A DNA stretch of 64,000 nt from Streptosporangiaceae bacterium (GTDB lineage Bacteria > Actinomycetota > Actinomycetes > Streptosporangiales > Streptosporangiaceae). The notes under the pieces were generated by a model that was given only the letters and a program-made list of their open reading frames with translations, was not told the DNA's origin and ran no database searches. Shown here one piece after another: positions 17,567 through 27,031 of this stretch (positions are counted from its first letter, which is position 1; each line of letters starts with the position of its first letter). The DNA lies in assembly GCA_025934375.1 (NCBI GenBank), contig JAICYD010000006.1, forward strand, positions 49,762-113,761, read 5' to 3'. The position numbers and the translations under genes are program-made.

Positions 17567-18616
17567 CTAACGGCGGTCGACGGCCAGGCTGATCGCGACG
17601 GCGATGATGATCAAGAGCCCGCGGACGATGTCCTGCCAGTAGGGAGTGACGGCGAGCAGGTTGAAGCCGTTGGTGATCATGCCCAGCATCAGCACGCCGA
17701 GGACCGTCCGCCAGACCGAGCCGACGCCGCCGAAGATGCTGCTGCCGCCGAGCGCCACGCCGGCGATCGCGAGCAGCGCCAGCTGGCCGGCCAGGCCGGC
17801 CGTGAGGCTCGACCCCGATCCGGTCGTCGAGGCGTCGATCAGGCCGGCCAGGCCGCAGGCGCCCCCGGTGACCACGAACGTGATGATCACGGTCCGGTCG
17901 ACCTTCAGGCCCGACAGCCGCGCCGCGTTGCGGTTGTCGCCGACCCCGTACAGGTGGCGGCCGAAAACGGTGTAGGACAGCACGAGCTGCAAGATGATCG
18001 CGACGACGGCGAAGATGATGACGGGGTACTGGACGCCAACGACCCGGGTCTGGCCAATGAACGTGAACACGCTGCCTTGCGGCGTGATCAGCAGGCCCCC
18101 ATGGGTCACCCCGGCGGCGATGCCGCCGAACGACAAGGCGGTCGCCAGCGTGGCCAGGAACGCGTTCACGTGCAGCTTGGTCACCAGCAGCCCGTTGATG
18201 AGGCCCATCACGGAGCCGGCGACGAGCGCGACAGGGAACGCCCACCACACCCCCCAGTGGACGGCGACGTACGCGGCGAGCACCTCGCTCAGCACGAAGA
18301 TCGCCCCGAGGGAGAGGTCGAAGTTGCCGGCGATGATCGTCAGGGTGACCGCGCACCCGGCGATGCCGACGGTCGCGTTCTGGTTGACGAGGTTGAGCAG
18401 GTTCTGCCCGGTTGCGAAGGCCGGCGACGCGACCCAGAAGTAGATGAACAGCGCGATGGCGAACACGACGATGCCGTAGTCGCGCACGTGCTGTGCCCTG
18501 ATCCGCCGCTGCGAGAGCCTGCGGGTAACGGCGGCCGCATTGGCCCCGTTGGCGCTGACGGGTTCCCCGGCGATGGCCGGACCCCCGGTCACCGGGTCGG
18601 ATGACTGAGAGGTCAT
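17567..18616 (-). CDS. Ribose/sugar-type ABC transporter permease (RbsC-like)
   Basis: Integral membrane subunit of a carbohydrate-type importer, 349 residues with about nine or ten hydrophobic helices. The N-terminal 40 residues are cytosolic. The EAA-like conserved area of the BPD_transp_2 family is visible as GDNRNAARLSGLKVDRT. Third gene of a minus-strand operon (binding protein, ATPase, permease); its start overlaps the ATPase stop by 4 nt. Substrate not deducible. Confidence 0.9.
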   Translation of the reverse strand: MTSQSSDPVTGGPAIAGEPVSANGANAAAVTRRLSQRRIRAQHVRDYGIVVFAIALFIYFWVASPAFATGQNLLNLVNQNATVGIAGCAVTLTIIAGNFDLSLGAIFVLSEVLAAYVAVHWGVWWAFPVALVAGSVMGLINGLLVTKLHVNAFLATLATALSFGGIAAGVTHGGLLITPQGSVFTFIGQTRVVGVQYPVIIFAVVAIILQLVLSYTVFGRHLYGVGDNRNAARLSGLKVDRTVIITFVVTGGACGLAGLIDASTTGSGSSLTAGLAGQLALLAIAGVALGGSSIFGGVGSVWRTVLGVLMLGMITNGFNLLAVTPYWQDIVRGLLIIIAVAISLAVDRR

Positions 18617-20127
18617 GCCGTCGCTCCTCCTCCGAGGCCGAACGCGGCCTCCATCACGGCCTCCAGCGGGGGGTCGGCGCTGAACTCGCGAGTGATCGAG
18701 CCGCGGCGCATGACGAGCACGCGATGGGCGAGCCCCAGCACCTCCTCGATCTCCGATGAGATCATCAGCACGGCGGTACCCTCCGCGGCCAGCTTGTTGA
18801 TCAGGCGGTGGATCGCCGCCCGGGCCGATACGTCGACGCCGCGCGTCGGCTCGTCCAGGATCAGCAGCCGCGGGTTGCGGAACAGCCAGCGGGCGAACAG
18901 TACCTTCTGCTGGTTGCCGCCCGACAGGTTGGCCGCCTTCGCCGACGAGACCGGCGGCTCGACCGACAGCATCTTTAGCAGCGAGTTCGTCTTCCCGCGC
19001 TCGACCGACAGGCGCAGTATCCCCAGCCGCGAGGCGACGGCGCGCAAGTCCGCGAACGTCGTGTTCGCCGCCAGGGACAGCTCTAGGAACAGGCCGTCGT
19101 CCTTGCGGCTCTCGGGCAAGAACGCCATCCCGGCCGCGATCGCGTCCGCCGACGACCGGATCCGCCGCGCGCTGCCGTCCACGGCGATCGTGCCGCTGTC
19201 GATCGGGTCAGCGCCGGCGATGGCGCGGGCGAGCTCGCTGCGGCCGCTGCCCACCAGCCCGGCTAGCCCGACGATCTCGCCCGCCCGGATCTGCAGCGAG
19301 ATGTCCGCGAGCACGCCCTTGCGGTTCAGGCCGGCCACGTCCAGGACCACCGGTGCCGTCGAGCGCTGCGGCTTGTCGAAGTGCTCGGCCGCCTCGGCGG
19401 CCCCGAACATCCCGGCCACCAGGCTCTCCTCGGTCTCCTCGGCTACCGGCGCCGTTCGCACTAGGCGCCCGCTGCGCAGCACCGTCACGGTATCGGCGAG
19501 GTCGAGCACCTCATCGAGGAAATGGCTCACGTAGATGATCGTCCGGCCGCTTTCGCGCAGGCTGCGGATCATCCGGTGCAGTGTCGTGGTCTCGACGCTG
19601 GTCAGCGATGAGGTCGGCTCGTCCATCACGATCACGCGCGCGTCGCTGGCGACCGCGCGCAAGATCTCGACCTTCTGCTTGTCGGCGGTGCGCAGCGCGC
19701 CGACCTTGACGTTCCCGTTGAGCTCGAAGCCCCACTGGGTGAGCAGCTCATCGTATTGCGCGCGCAGCCGGCGCCACTGGACCAGCCCGTAGCGGCGCGG
19801 CTCGATGCCGAAGTAGACGTTCTCGATCACGCTCATGTGCGGCAGCGGGGACAGCTCCTGCGCGATGGTCGCGATCCCGTCGATGCGCGCCTCGCGCGGG
19901 CTGGTGTAGCGAACCGGCCGCCCGTCGATGAACAGCTGCCCGTCGTCGGGCCGGATCACGCCGCCGATGACCTTACCGAGCGTCGACTTCCCGGCGCCAT
20001 TGGCCCCGACCAGCGCGTGCACGGTGCCTGCGGCGACCTCGACGCTGACGTCGTCGAGCGCCTTGGTCCCGGAGTACCGCTTGCCAATCGAGACGAGCCG
20101 GATAGGCGAACGCGTCGCGGTGCTCAT
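18613..20127 (-). CDS. Sugar-type ABC transporter ATPase with two nucleotide-binding domains (RbsA/MglA-like)
   Basis: A 504-residue fused ATPase. The first domain has Walker A GANGAGKS and a Walker B region VIVMDEPTSSL, but its signature is the degenerate LRTADKQKVE. The second domain has a canonical LSGGNQQKV signature and RLLILDEPTRGVDV, with a degenerate Walker A (GLVGSGRSE). This asymmetry is normal in the CUT2 family, where one site is poorly hydrolytic. Sits between the binding protein and the permease in one operon. Confidence 0.92.
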   Translation of the reverse strand: MSTATRSPIRLVSIGKRYSGTKALDDVSVEVAAGTVHALVGANGAGKSTLGKVIGGVIRPDDGQLFIDGRPVRYTSPREARIDGIATIAQELSPLPHMSVIENVYFGIEPRRYGLVQWRRLRAQYDELLTQWGFELNGNVKVGALRTADKQKVEILRAVASDARVIVMDEPTSSLTSVETTTLHRMIRSLRESGRTIIYVSHFLDEVLDLADTVTVLRSGRLVRTAPVAEETEESLVAGMFGAAEAAEHFDKPQRSTAPVVLDVAGLNRKGVLADISLQIRAGEIVGLAGLVGSGRSELARAIAGADPIDSGTIAVDGSARRIRSSADAIAAGMAFLPESRKDDGLFLELSLAANTTFADLRAVASRLGILRLSVERGKTNSLLKMLSVEPPVSSAKAANLSGGNQQKVLFARWLFRNPRLLILDEPTRGVDVSARAAIHRLINKLAAEGTAVLMISSEIEEVLGLAHRVLVMRRGSITREFSADPPLEAVMEAAFGLGGGATA

Positions 20128-20175
20128 CCGGCTCGTCCTCGATCCTTCACTGGTTACCCTGCGTACCTAGGTGCC

Positions 20176-21273
20176 CTAGCCCTCGAGCGTCCAGTCCGGC
20201 TGGAAGTCCGGATGCGAGCTCAGGTAGGCCTGGTCGATGATCGCCGGGTGGGTGTCCGGGTTGATGATGTTTACCAGGTTCGGCACCGACTTGCCGTTGA
20301 GGGCGTCGTTCAGGTACTGGATGCCGAGCACCGACTCCGAGCTCGGGTACAGGCCGAGGGTGGCGTAGATCGTTCCCGCCTTGACCTCGTCGACGATCTC
20401 CTTCGCGCCGCCGTACCCAATGATCTGGATGTTCTTGCCGGGCGTGTAGCCGCCGACCAGCTTCAGCGCCGTTATCGCCCCCTGCGCCATCTGGTCACCG
20501 AACGTCGCGAACACGTTGATGTCCTTGTGCGAGGTGAAGAACGTCTGCGCGATGCCCTGCGAGGCCGTCTGGTCGTAGTTGCCCGGCGGCATCACGGCGA
20601 ACGAGTAATTTGACTTCCCCTTGTAGTAGGACGTCATCGCGCTGATGCGAACCGTGTCGGTCGGGTAGTTAGCCAGCCCTGGCAGGAAGGCGATGTTGCA
20701 CTTCCCGGTGCCCACCGCCTTCGTGCAGGCCGCGTTCATCGCCGCCTCCAGGTTCGTCGCCTCCGCGCCGATTGACTGGCCGATGGTGGAGAGGCAGGTC
20801 GGGGAGGCCTTCAGGGTGTCCTGGTCCTGCAGCGAGCCCCAGGTGTAGTCGGCGCAGGCGACCTTAATGCCCGCATGTATCGCGTTATTGATGATTGGCG
20901 TCAGTGCGACGTCATTGAGACCCCAGACCCAGAAGGCCTTGTACTTGCCTGTGGTGATCGCGTCCTGGATCTGCGTGGACTGCGCCTGCGGGTCATTGTT
21001 GCCGTCGAAGGCGTCGAGCTGGATGCCCAGCTTCGCGGCCTCCGTCTTCGCGCCGTTCAGCGACGCGATCCCGTAGGGGCTTGGGTTGTAATAGAAGATC
21101 GCCATCCGGGTGCCCGACCCGCCCGCTGCCGCCGAACTTGACGACGACGCGGGGGCTGAGGCGGCCGGCGACGAGCTGGACGACGAACTGGAACTGCATC
21201 CGGCGATCAATGCAGCCATCACGGCTACTGCTACTCCGCCCGCGGCGATGCGGGCGCGCCCAACGTTGGACAT
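20176..21273 (-). CDS. Sugar-type ABC substrate-binding lipoprotein
   Basis: A 365-residue periplasmic-binding-protein type 1 (RbsB-like) lipoprotein. The signal peptide ends in the lipobox LIAGC, followed by a Ser-rich tether of about 25 residues. Two Rossmann-like lobes follow (IFYYNPSPYGIASLNGAK..., IIGYGGAKEIVDEVKAGTIYATL). Cys residues in the first lobe (VACADYTW, TCLS) are unusual but could form a disulfide. First gene of the importer operon; the long upstream gap carries three GATCAA direct repeats at 21368-21389. Confidence 0.9.
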   Translation of the reverse strand: MSNVGRARIAAGGVAVAVMAALIAGCSSSSSSSSSPAASAPASSSSSAAAGGSGTRMAIFYYNPSPYGIASLNGAKTEAAKLGIQLDAFDGNNDPQAQSTQIQDAITTGKYKAFWVWGLNDVALTPIINNAIHAGIKVACADYTWGSLQDQDTLKASPTCLSTIGQSIGAEATNLEAAMNAACTKAVGTGKCNIAFLPGLANYPTDTVRISAMTSYYKGKSNYSFAVMPPGNYDQTASQGIAQTFFTSHKDINVFATFGDQMAQGAITALKLVGGYTPGKNIQIIGYGGAKEIVDEVKAGTIYATLGLYPSSESVLGIQYLNDALNGKSVPNLVNIINPDTHPAIIDQAYLSSHPDFQPDWTLEG

Positions 21274-22110
21274 GGTCCTTATCGCTCCCCTCGAGAGAAA
21301 GGCCCACGAGCCGATCTAATCTTAGCCCGGCTCAACTGAAGCAGAACGTATCGCGGACAGTCGGCATGATCAAGGATCAATTTGATCAAGAAGTGCGAGG
21401 AGATCGTTGTCGAACTGAACAATTTTGCCGGCCCGATCACGTTTTGCAGCGGCGTCGGCACCGATCGAGATTCCTAGCGGTTTCTTCAGAGCTGGCTCAT
21501 GGAGCCTCCCGGCGCCCGAAACCTCGCGGGAGGCCGGCCTGATCCTCGCCACTGCGCGTATGGCCTGATGGTCCATACCACTGCCCTCGAGGACGGCTGA
21601 CGGTCATCATGGCATGGCGGAAGCCCGGGTCAAAAAGGAATTTTCAGATACCGTCGCGGGCGCCGCCGTCCTCGAATATTGTAGCGGTCGGCTGCGGCGG
21701 GTGCCGGGGCCTGTTAACGCTCGCTGCTGACGGCCTGGCAATGCGCTCGGCGCGCAACTTCCGCCAAGCCCCTATACGGAAACTGAAACAGTCTAGTCCG
21801 CAGGTGATTCGCCCGCCGTAAAACTAGAGCGCCACCTTCTGTGAAGAACAGGATCCACTCAGCGGATTGCATAAGTGAAAGTCAATAGCATGTGACTCCA
21901 ACGAACGGCCGCTAAAACTGTCGGCTCAGCCCACGCTGTGCCGGCCTCGGGTACCCCGCCCGGCCCGCCGCCGGCGGATGCTGGCCATCGTGATTGTTCG
22001 GTGATTGCCGAGCCGTGGTCGGCGCTGGGTCCCGGTAGCCGTCCCGCCCGTCGCGGCGGCGCGATAGCGTATCGCTACGATCCGGCATCGTCTCGCGCAG
22101 GGGAGGCACC
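21274..22110. other. Gene-free stretch upstream of the ABC operon
   Basis: About 840 bp of visibly lower GC content than its surroundings. Only short frames exist (up to about 70 codons on the plus strand near 21609 and 68 on the minus strand near 21370), none with family features. Three direct GATCAA copies (21368, 21375, 21384) lie about 100 bp upstream of the binding-protein start and could be regulator sites. Otherwise I see nothing; a decayed gene is possible. Confidence 0.5.
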
Positions 22111-22533
22111 GTGGCCACCGTGAGCGTCCGCTACATCGTCCACGACGTGGATGAGGCGATCACCTTCTACACCGGCGCCCTCGGGTTCACCGAGGTGATG
22201 CACCCCGCTCCCGGCTTCGCCATGCTCGCCCGGGGCGACCTCCGGCTCGTGCTGTCGGCCCCGGGCGGCGGCCCCGGCGGAGGCCAGGCCCTCGCGGACG
22301 GCACGCTCCCGGCCCCCGGCGGCTGGAACCGCTTCGCCCTCGAGGTCGAAGACGTCGAGCAGCTGGTCGCGACCCTTCGCCGCGCGGGCGTGCGGTTCCG
22401 CGGCGACATCGTCACCGGCGTCGGCGGAAAGCAGGTCATCGCCGAGGACCCCTCCGGGAACCCGGTCGAGCTCTTCCAGCCCACCCGCGACGAGGCCCGC
22501 CTCTCCAGCGGGGGTCAGCCCGCCCGCGGCTGA
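22111..22533 (+). CDS. VOC (glyoxalase/dioxygenase fold) family protein
   Basis: A 140-residue single-subunit vicinal-oxygen-chelate protein with the paired beta-alpha-beta-beta-beta units: RYIVHDVDEAITFYTGALGF at the start and GNPVELFQPT near the end. The last Glu matches the usual metal-ligand position. GTG 22111 follows GGGGAGG. The 3' end overlaps the convergent GGDEF-EAL gene by 19 bp. Substrate unknown; the fold covers lactoylglutathione lyases, dioxygenases and antibiotic-binding proteins. Confidence 0.85.
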   Translation: MATVSVRYIVHDVDEAITFYTGALGFTEVMHPAPGFAMLARGDLRLVLSAPGGGPGGGQALADGTLPAPGGWNRFALEVEDVEQLVATLRRAGVRFRGDIVTGVGGKQVIAEDPSGNPVELFQPTRDEARLSSGGQPARG

Positions 22534-25500
22534 GCTCTCTCGCCTGCCCGGGCCGGGGTAAGCGGCCGCCGCGAGCGCAGCAGATCCTGTGCCGCCGGCC
22601 ATTCCATGGGCTTGGCGAACAGGTAGCCTTGCCCGTAATCGCAGCCCATCTCGGTGAGCACCTCACACTGCTCGCCGGTCTCGATGCCCTCGGCGACGAC
22701 GACGATTCGCAGCGTCTTGGCGATCTGGACGATGCCCTCGGCGAGGGCCAGCCTTTGCGGCGATGCCGCGATGCCTTCCACGAAGGCCCGGTCGATCTTC
22801 AAGACGTCGATCGGCAGGTCCCGCAGGTAGCTCAGGGAGGAGTAGCCGGTGCCGAAGTCATCGATCGCCAGCCGGACTCCCAGGTGCTTGAGCTCGGTAA
22901 GGTCAGCCCCGATATTCTCCTCCAGTCCCAGCAGCGCGCTTTCCGTGAGCTCCAGAAGCAAGGCCGACGACGGGAGCCCGGTGGCGTCGAGCGCCTCGCG
23001 GACGGTCCGCACGAAGCCGCCCGCCCGGAACTGGCGGGCCGATACGTTGACGGCGACGTAGGGCCGCCCGCTGTCCCCCCCGCGCGCGGCGCGTTCTCCC
23101 CTCAGCGCGCCGAGCGCGTGCCGCAGTACCCACGTCCCCAGCGGGACGATGAGGCCCGTGTCCTCCGCGATGTCGATGAACTGGCCCGGCATGAGCAGGC
23201 CCCGCTTCGGGTGCGGCCAGCGCACGAGGGACTCAAAGCCGGCGATCTGCCCGGTGTCGAGCGCCACGATCGGCTGGTAGGCGAGGGCCAGGGCCGAGTC
23301 GCTGATCGCCTTCTCCAGCGCGGACCGGACCTCAAGGCGCCGTCGCATGCCGGTGCTGAGCGCCGGACAGTAACGCCGCCATGGTTGCTTGCCCGCCCTG
23401 GCCGCGTACAGGGCCAGGTCCGCGTGGCGCATGAGCTCATCGACGCCGTCGCTGTCGTCGGAGGTGGCGACGCCGACGGTCGCGGTCATGGCCACCGGGC
23501 CCTGCGACACGGTCAACGGCTCGCTGAACCCGCCCACGATGCGGTCGGCGACGCTGTCCGCCTCGGCGGGGTCGGTGAGGTTCTCGATGAGCAGCGCGAA
23601 CTCATCCCCGCCAACTCGCGCGGCGGTATCGGACTCTCGCGTAGCCCCAGCCAGGCGGCGCCCGAACGCGGACAGGAGCTCGTCGCCGACCACGTGCCCG
23701 AGCGTGTCGTTGACCTCCTTGAACTCATTGAGGTCCATGAACAAGACCGCGGCGACCGTCCCGGTCAGGCGCGCGAGGGACAGCGCCTGCCCGGCGCGGT
23801 CCGTGAACAGGGCGCGGTTGGGCAGCCCGGTCAGTGAGTCGTGGAAGGCGCGGTAGCGCAACTCGTCCTGCAGGCGCCGCTGCTCGGTGACGTCGCGAAG
23901 CGTCAGTACCCGACCCTCAACGCTGGGCCGGTCCCGCAGGTCGCTGAGCTTGACCTGCACCCGGACATTCCGCCCGTCATGGCGCTTGATCCGCCACAGC
24001 TCGCTGAACTCACCGCCACGGGAGGCCACCTCGTCCGGCCCGTCCGGAGTCTCCTCGCGGTTCCCGGCGGCCGAAAGCTGGCGCACGTGAGTGCCGGCGA
24101 TGGCGATGTCGCCGAAGATGTTGTTGGCCGATGGCGTCGCGTAGCGAACGATGTTGTCGTCGCCGAGGATCAAGATGGCGTCCGAGGCATCTTGCACTAG
24201 CTCCCGGAACACTTCATGGCCTTCCCGTTTGACCAGCTCATGGGTGAGCAGGACGCGCTCCATGGCCAGCCCGGCCTCGCTGGCGAGGATTTCCATCGAA
24301 GCCCAGCGGGCCTCCACCGTCCGCCGCCGGCCAAACAGCGCGAGGATGCCGGCCAGCGGGTCACCGGACGGGGGATTGCCGATGATGACCGGGCAGAGCA
24401 GTGCCCCGTTGCCTCCCGAGCCGAGGCTGCCCAGCCACCCGGCGGGCCCGAGGTCCGCGGACGGGATGTAGACCGGTTTCTGGATGTCGGCGGCCGGGCG
24501 GTCGGCCAGCAGCGGCAGCACCGACGGCAGCCAGTCCCGCGCCGTCTGCGCGAAGCGGGTAGGCCACCGTCCGGAGCTGGCGCTGGTCTCGACGCGCAGA
24601 TCGCCGTGAATGCGCGTGGCGAAGACGGCCGCCCGCCCGGGACGCGGCCTGTGAACGGTGTCCGAGGCGGTCCGCACCGCGCTGGCGATCTCCTCCACCG
24701 ATGAGGCCGCCGCGAGGGCCGGGCCCGCCGCGCGCAGTGCCCGCTCCCACGCCAGGCTGCGCACTTGCGCGGTGTTGACCGCCCACAGCCGTGCCTGAGC
24801 GAGCAGCCACAGCAGCACCGCCGAGATGGCGATGCCGACCTGGCGCGGGTCCGCGCGCCCTTCAATGATGAGCAGTATCGGGGCGACGAACGTCGCCACG
24901 GTCAAGACGACCAGCCGGGCACGCGAGGGCTCGTACCGGGGGCGCCCGCCCGGCTCGGTCGCCTCGCGCATCGCCGGGTGGACGGCGGCCGCCCCGTAGA
25001 ACGCGAAGCAGGCCATCCAGCCCAAGAAGACCAGTCGCCAGGGCACCGGATGCGTTCTCAGCAGGCCGAACACCACGCTGCCGACCAGCCCGAAGGCGGT
25101 GCCGCAGGCGACCAGGCGGCCCGGCCAGTCCCGCACGATGCCGGGGACGAGCAGTCGCGCCAGGGCCAGCAAGACGATGATCTGACCGACGGAATCGGTG
25201 ATGGACATCGTCTTCTGATTCGCCGAGAAACTCGGATCCAGCACCGCGGGCATGATCCGGAACAGCCAGACCAGCATGACCAGTCCCGCGGTGACCGTCA
25301 CCGCGTCAACGAGGCCTTGCCGGTCCCGGCTAGGACTGCGTGACCGGGCAAACAGCCCGATTCCCGCCGCCAGCAGCGGGTAGAGCAGGAAACCGGTGAT
25401 GTCGTCGAGGTCGAGGGACGGAGGTTCCGCCTGGTCGGCCAGGCCCAGCCACAAGATGATCCCCGAGCCGGCGAAGCACAGGGCGGCCGCCGCCACCAGT

Positions 25501-25667
25501 AGCCACGGCATCTTGCGGGGCGGCTGGCAAGCCACCACCCGGGCCACGATGGCCACCAGCACGCTCAGCCCCAGCAGGCACACGGCTGCGCCATCCACTC
25601 CCGGCCAGGCCAGGAACGCCACGATGAGCACTGCCATCCCTGCGACGTAGCCGTACAAGAGTTTCAT
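22515..25667 (-). CDS. Membrane GGDEF-EAL protein, c-di-GMP cyclase/phosphodiesterase
   Basis: A 1050-residue second-messenger enzyme. The first ~300 residues form about nine hydrophobic helices. A GAF-like region follows (about 310-470), then PAS (475-600; DASDAILILGDDNIVRYATP) and GGDEF (about 610-775) with an intact RVGGDEFAL. The EAL domain (about 785-1040) has ESL in place of EAL but keeps NVSARQF, ELTESALL, IDDFGTGYSSL, LKIDRAF, VAEGIET and GQGYLF, so both activities may be present. The upstream 210 bp is AT-rich, suiting a regulated promoter. Possible targets are the exopolysaccharide or secreted-hydrolase genes further on, but nothing here links them directly. Confidence 0.93.
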   Translation of the reverse strand: MKLLYGYVAGMAVLIVAFLAWPGVDGAAVCLLGLSVLVAIVARVVACQPPRKMPWLLVAAAALCFAGSGIILWLGLADQAEPPSLDLDDITGFLLYPLLAAGIGLFARSRSPSRDRQGLVDAVTVTAGLVMLVWLFRIMPAVLDPSFSANQKTMSITDSVGQIIVLLALARLLVPGIVRDWPGRLVACGTAFGLVGSVVFGLLRTHPVPWRLVFLGWMACFAFYGAAAVHPAMREATEPGGRPRYEPSRARLVVLTVATFVAPILLIIEGRADPRQVGIAISAVLLWLLAQARLWAVNTAQVRSLAWERALRAAGPALAAASSVEEIASAVRTASDTVHRPRPGRAAVFATRIHGDLRVETSASSGRWPTRFAQTARDWLPSVLPLLADRPAADIQKPVYIPSADLGPAGWLGSLGSGGNGALLCPVIIGNPPSGDPLAGILALFGRRRTVEARWASMEILASEAGLAMERVLLTHELVKREGHEVFRELVQDASDAILILGDDNIVRYATPSANNIFGDIAIAGTHVRQLSAAGNREETPDGPDEVASRGGEFSELWRIKRHDGRNVRVQVKLSDLRDRPSVEGRVLTLRDVTEQRRLQDELRYRAFHDSLTGLPNRALFTDRAGQALSLARLTGTVAAVLFMDLNEFKEVNDTLGHVVGDELLSAFGRRLAGATRESDTAARVGGDEFALLIENLTDPAEADSVADRIVGGFSEPLTVSQGPVAMTATVGVATSDDSDGVDELMRHADLALYAARAGKQPWRRYCPALSTGMRRRLEVRSALEKAISDSALALAYQPIVALDTGQIAGFESLVRWPHPKRGLLMPGQFIDIAEDTGLIVPLGTWVLRHALGALRGERAARGGDSGRPYVAVNVSARQFRAGGFVRTVREALDATGLPSSALLLELTESALLGLEENIGADLTELKHLGVRLAIDDFGTGYSSLSYLRDLPIDVLKIDRAFVEGIAASPQRLALAEGIVQIAKTLRIVVVAEGIETGEQCEVLTEMGCDYGQGYLFAKPMEWPAAQDLLRSRRPLTPARAGERAQPRAG

Positions 25668-25879
25668 GCCGCAGCCTCCAACCGCCCCCTTTAGCGACTA
25701 GTTACTACGAGTAATTAACTAATCATATCCTGCTATCATGCCACGTCCTGGCCAAAAGGCAACCCCTGGCGCACTGTTAATGGTGTCTAACCATTTACCT
25801 CACTGACCTCATAAGCATCAGCTTTAACTTCAATTCGCCAGCGAGCCGCCGTGCTCGTCGCCCCTGATGCCCTCCGGCG

Positions 25880-26305
25880 TTAGCGCGCGAGCAGCAGGAC
25901 GCCGACGGCCAGCAGCGCGATCACCTTGACCAGCTCGAGGGCGATGTAGGCGTGATGCGCGCTCGAGCGGGGGGCGTCCTGCCCGGCCAGGACCCGGTCC
26001 GAGCGCCGGTTCAGCCGGGGCCGCACCAAGGCGAGCTGCAGGGCGAGGGCGGCGATGGCCACCGCCCCGGCCGCGACCACGCCAGCCGCCGGGGGGCCTG
26101 CGCAGGCGGCTGCGATCAGTGCCGCGGCGAAGATGACCTCGGCGATGTTCAGCGCGCGAAAGACAAGGCGGCCGATGCCGAGCCCGATCCGCACGGTGAC
26201 TCCGGGGGCGCGGAACTTCAGCGGCGCCTCCAGGAACGAGATGGCGAGCACCATGCCCAGCCAGGTGAACACCACGGCCGTGGCGATGGCTGCGGCGGCG
26301 GTCAC
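25880..26305 (-). CDS. Small four-helix membrane protein
   Basis: A 141-residue protein with four hydrophobic helices (about 3-25, 43-68, 72-92, 117-140) joined by short basic loops (EAPLKFRAPGVTVRIGLGIGR, with RPRLNRRSDR between helices 3 and 4). The sequence style matches a conserved actinobacterial family of unknown function in which the LEAPLKF motif recurs. Divergently transcribed from the DUF2249-cupin gene across a 108-bp promoter gap. Confidence 0.72.
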   Translation of the reverse strand: MTAAAAIATAVVFTWLGMVLAISFLEAPLKFRAPGVTVRIGLGIGRLVFRALNIAEVIFAAALIAAACAGPPAAGVVAAGAVAIAALALQLALVRPRLNRRSDRVLAGQDAPRSSAHHAYIALELVKVIALLAVGVLLLAR

Positions 26306-26413
26306 CGGAGGATCCAGCGGTGGCCGGCGTAGGCCACATGCCGCGGTCCGAACGAGCGCGATATAGTTTTCACAGTCTTAATTGTATAAACCATCCCGTT
26401 GGGAGGAACCCTC

Positions 26414-27031
26414 ATGGCTGACCGCGAGCTGGACGTCCGGGCGCTGCGCAAGCCCGACCGGCACCCAGCCGTCTTCCGGGAGTACGACGCCCTTGCCGTC
26501 GGCGGGACGCTGGCGCTGGTCAGCGACCACGACCCGTGGCGCCTGCGCGAGGAGTTCGAGGTCGAGCACTGCGGGAGCTTCGCCTGGGACTACCTCGCCA
26601 CCGACCAGGGCGCCTGGCGCGTCCAGGTCACCAAGCTCGCCTCGACGCCGCTCCCGCGCGTCCTCGCCGACACCAATGCGGTCAGCGCGAACGCGATCGA
26701 CGTGCTCGGCGCCGTCTGGAAACTGCAGACCCGCGAGCGCGACCTGGACTCCAACATCATCGCCCTGCCGCCCGGCGCCGACATCGGCGCGCACGCGGGC
26801 CCCGACGTCGACGTGCTGATCCACGTGCTGGCCGGCTCCGGGCAGCTCGCCACCGAGCTGCATGTCCTCCAGCTTCGCCCCGGGGCGCTCATCTGGCTGC
26901 CCCGCCGGTCCCGGCGGCAGTTCACCGCCGGCCCCGACGGGCTGCGATACCTCACCGTCCACCAGCGCCGTAAGGCCCTCACGCTGACCACCGCCCCTGA
27001 AATCCCCGCCGCGGCCGCCCGTGGCGACTGA
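26414..27031 (+). CDS. DUF2249 domain fused to a cupin domain
   Basis: A 205-residue two-domain protein. Residues 1-75 match the DUF2249 pattern (LDVRALRKPDRHPAVF, then SDHDPWRLREEFE); this small domain often accompanies nitric-oxide or hemerythrin-linked proteins. Residues about 95-190 form a small cupin barrel (LPPGADIGAHAGPDVDVLIHVLAGSG, then LRPGALIWLPRRSRR) in which only one or two of the usual metal His/Glu ligands are apparent. ATG 26414, seven bases after GGGAGG, sets the start. Convergent with and overlapping a regulator gene by 53 bp. A role in NO or redox stress is inferred from family and neighbour. Confidence 0.75.
   Translation: MADRELDVRALRKPDRHPAVFREYDALAVGGTLALVSDHDPWRLREEFEVEHCGSFAWDYLATDQGAWRVQVTKLASTPLPRVLADTNAVSANAIDVLGAVWKLQTRERDLDSNIIALPPGADIGAHAGPDVDVLIHVLAGSGQLATELHVLQLRPGALIWLPRRSRRQFTAGPDGLRYLTVHQRRKALTLTTAPEIPAAAARGD

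Noticed and set aside
21370..21576. Minus-strand 68-codon frame upstream of the ABC binding protein
   Set aside because: Has a plausible composition but no ribosome site, no motif and no family resemblance; kept as unassigned sequence.
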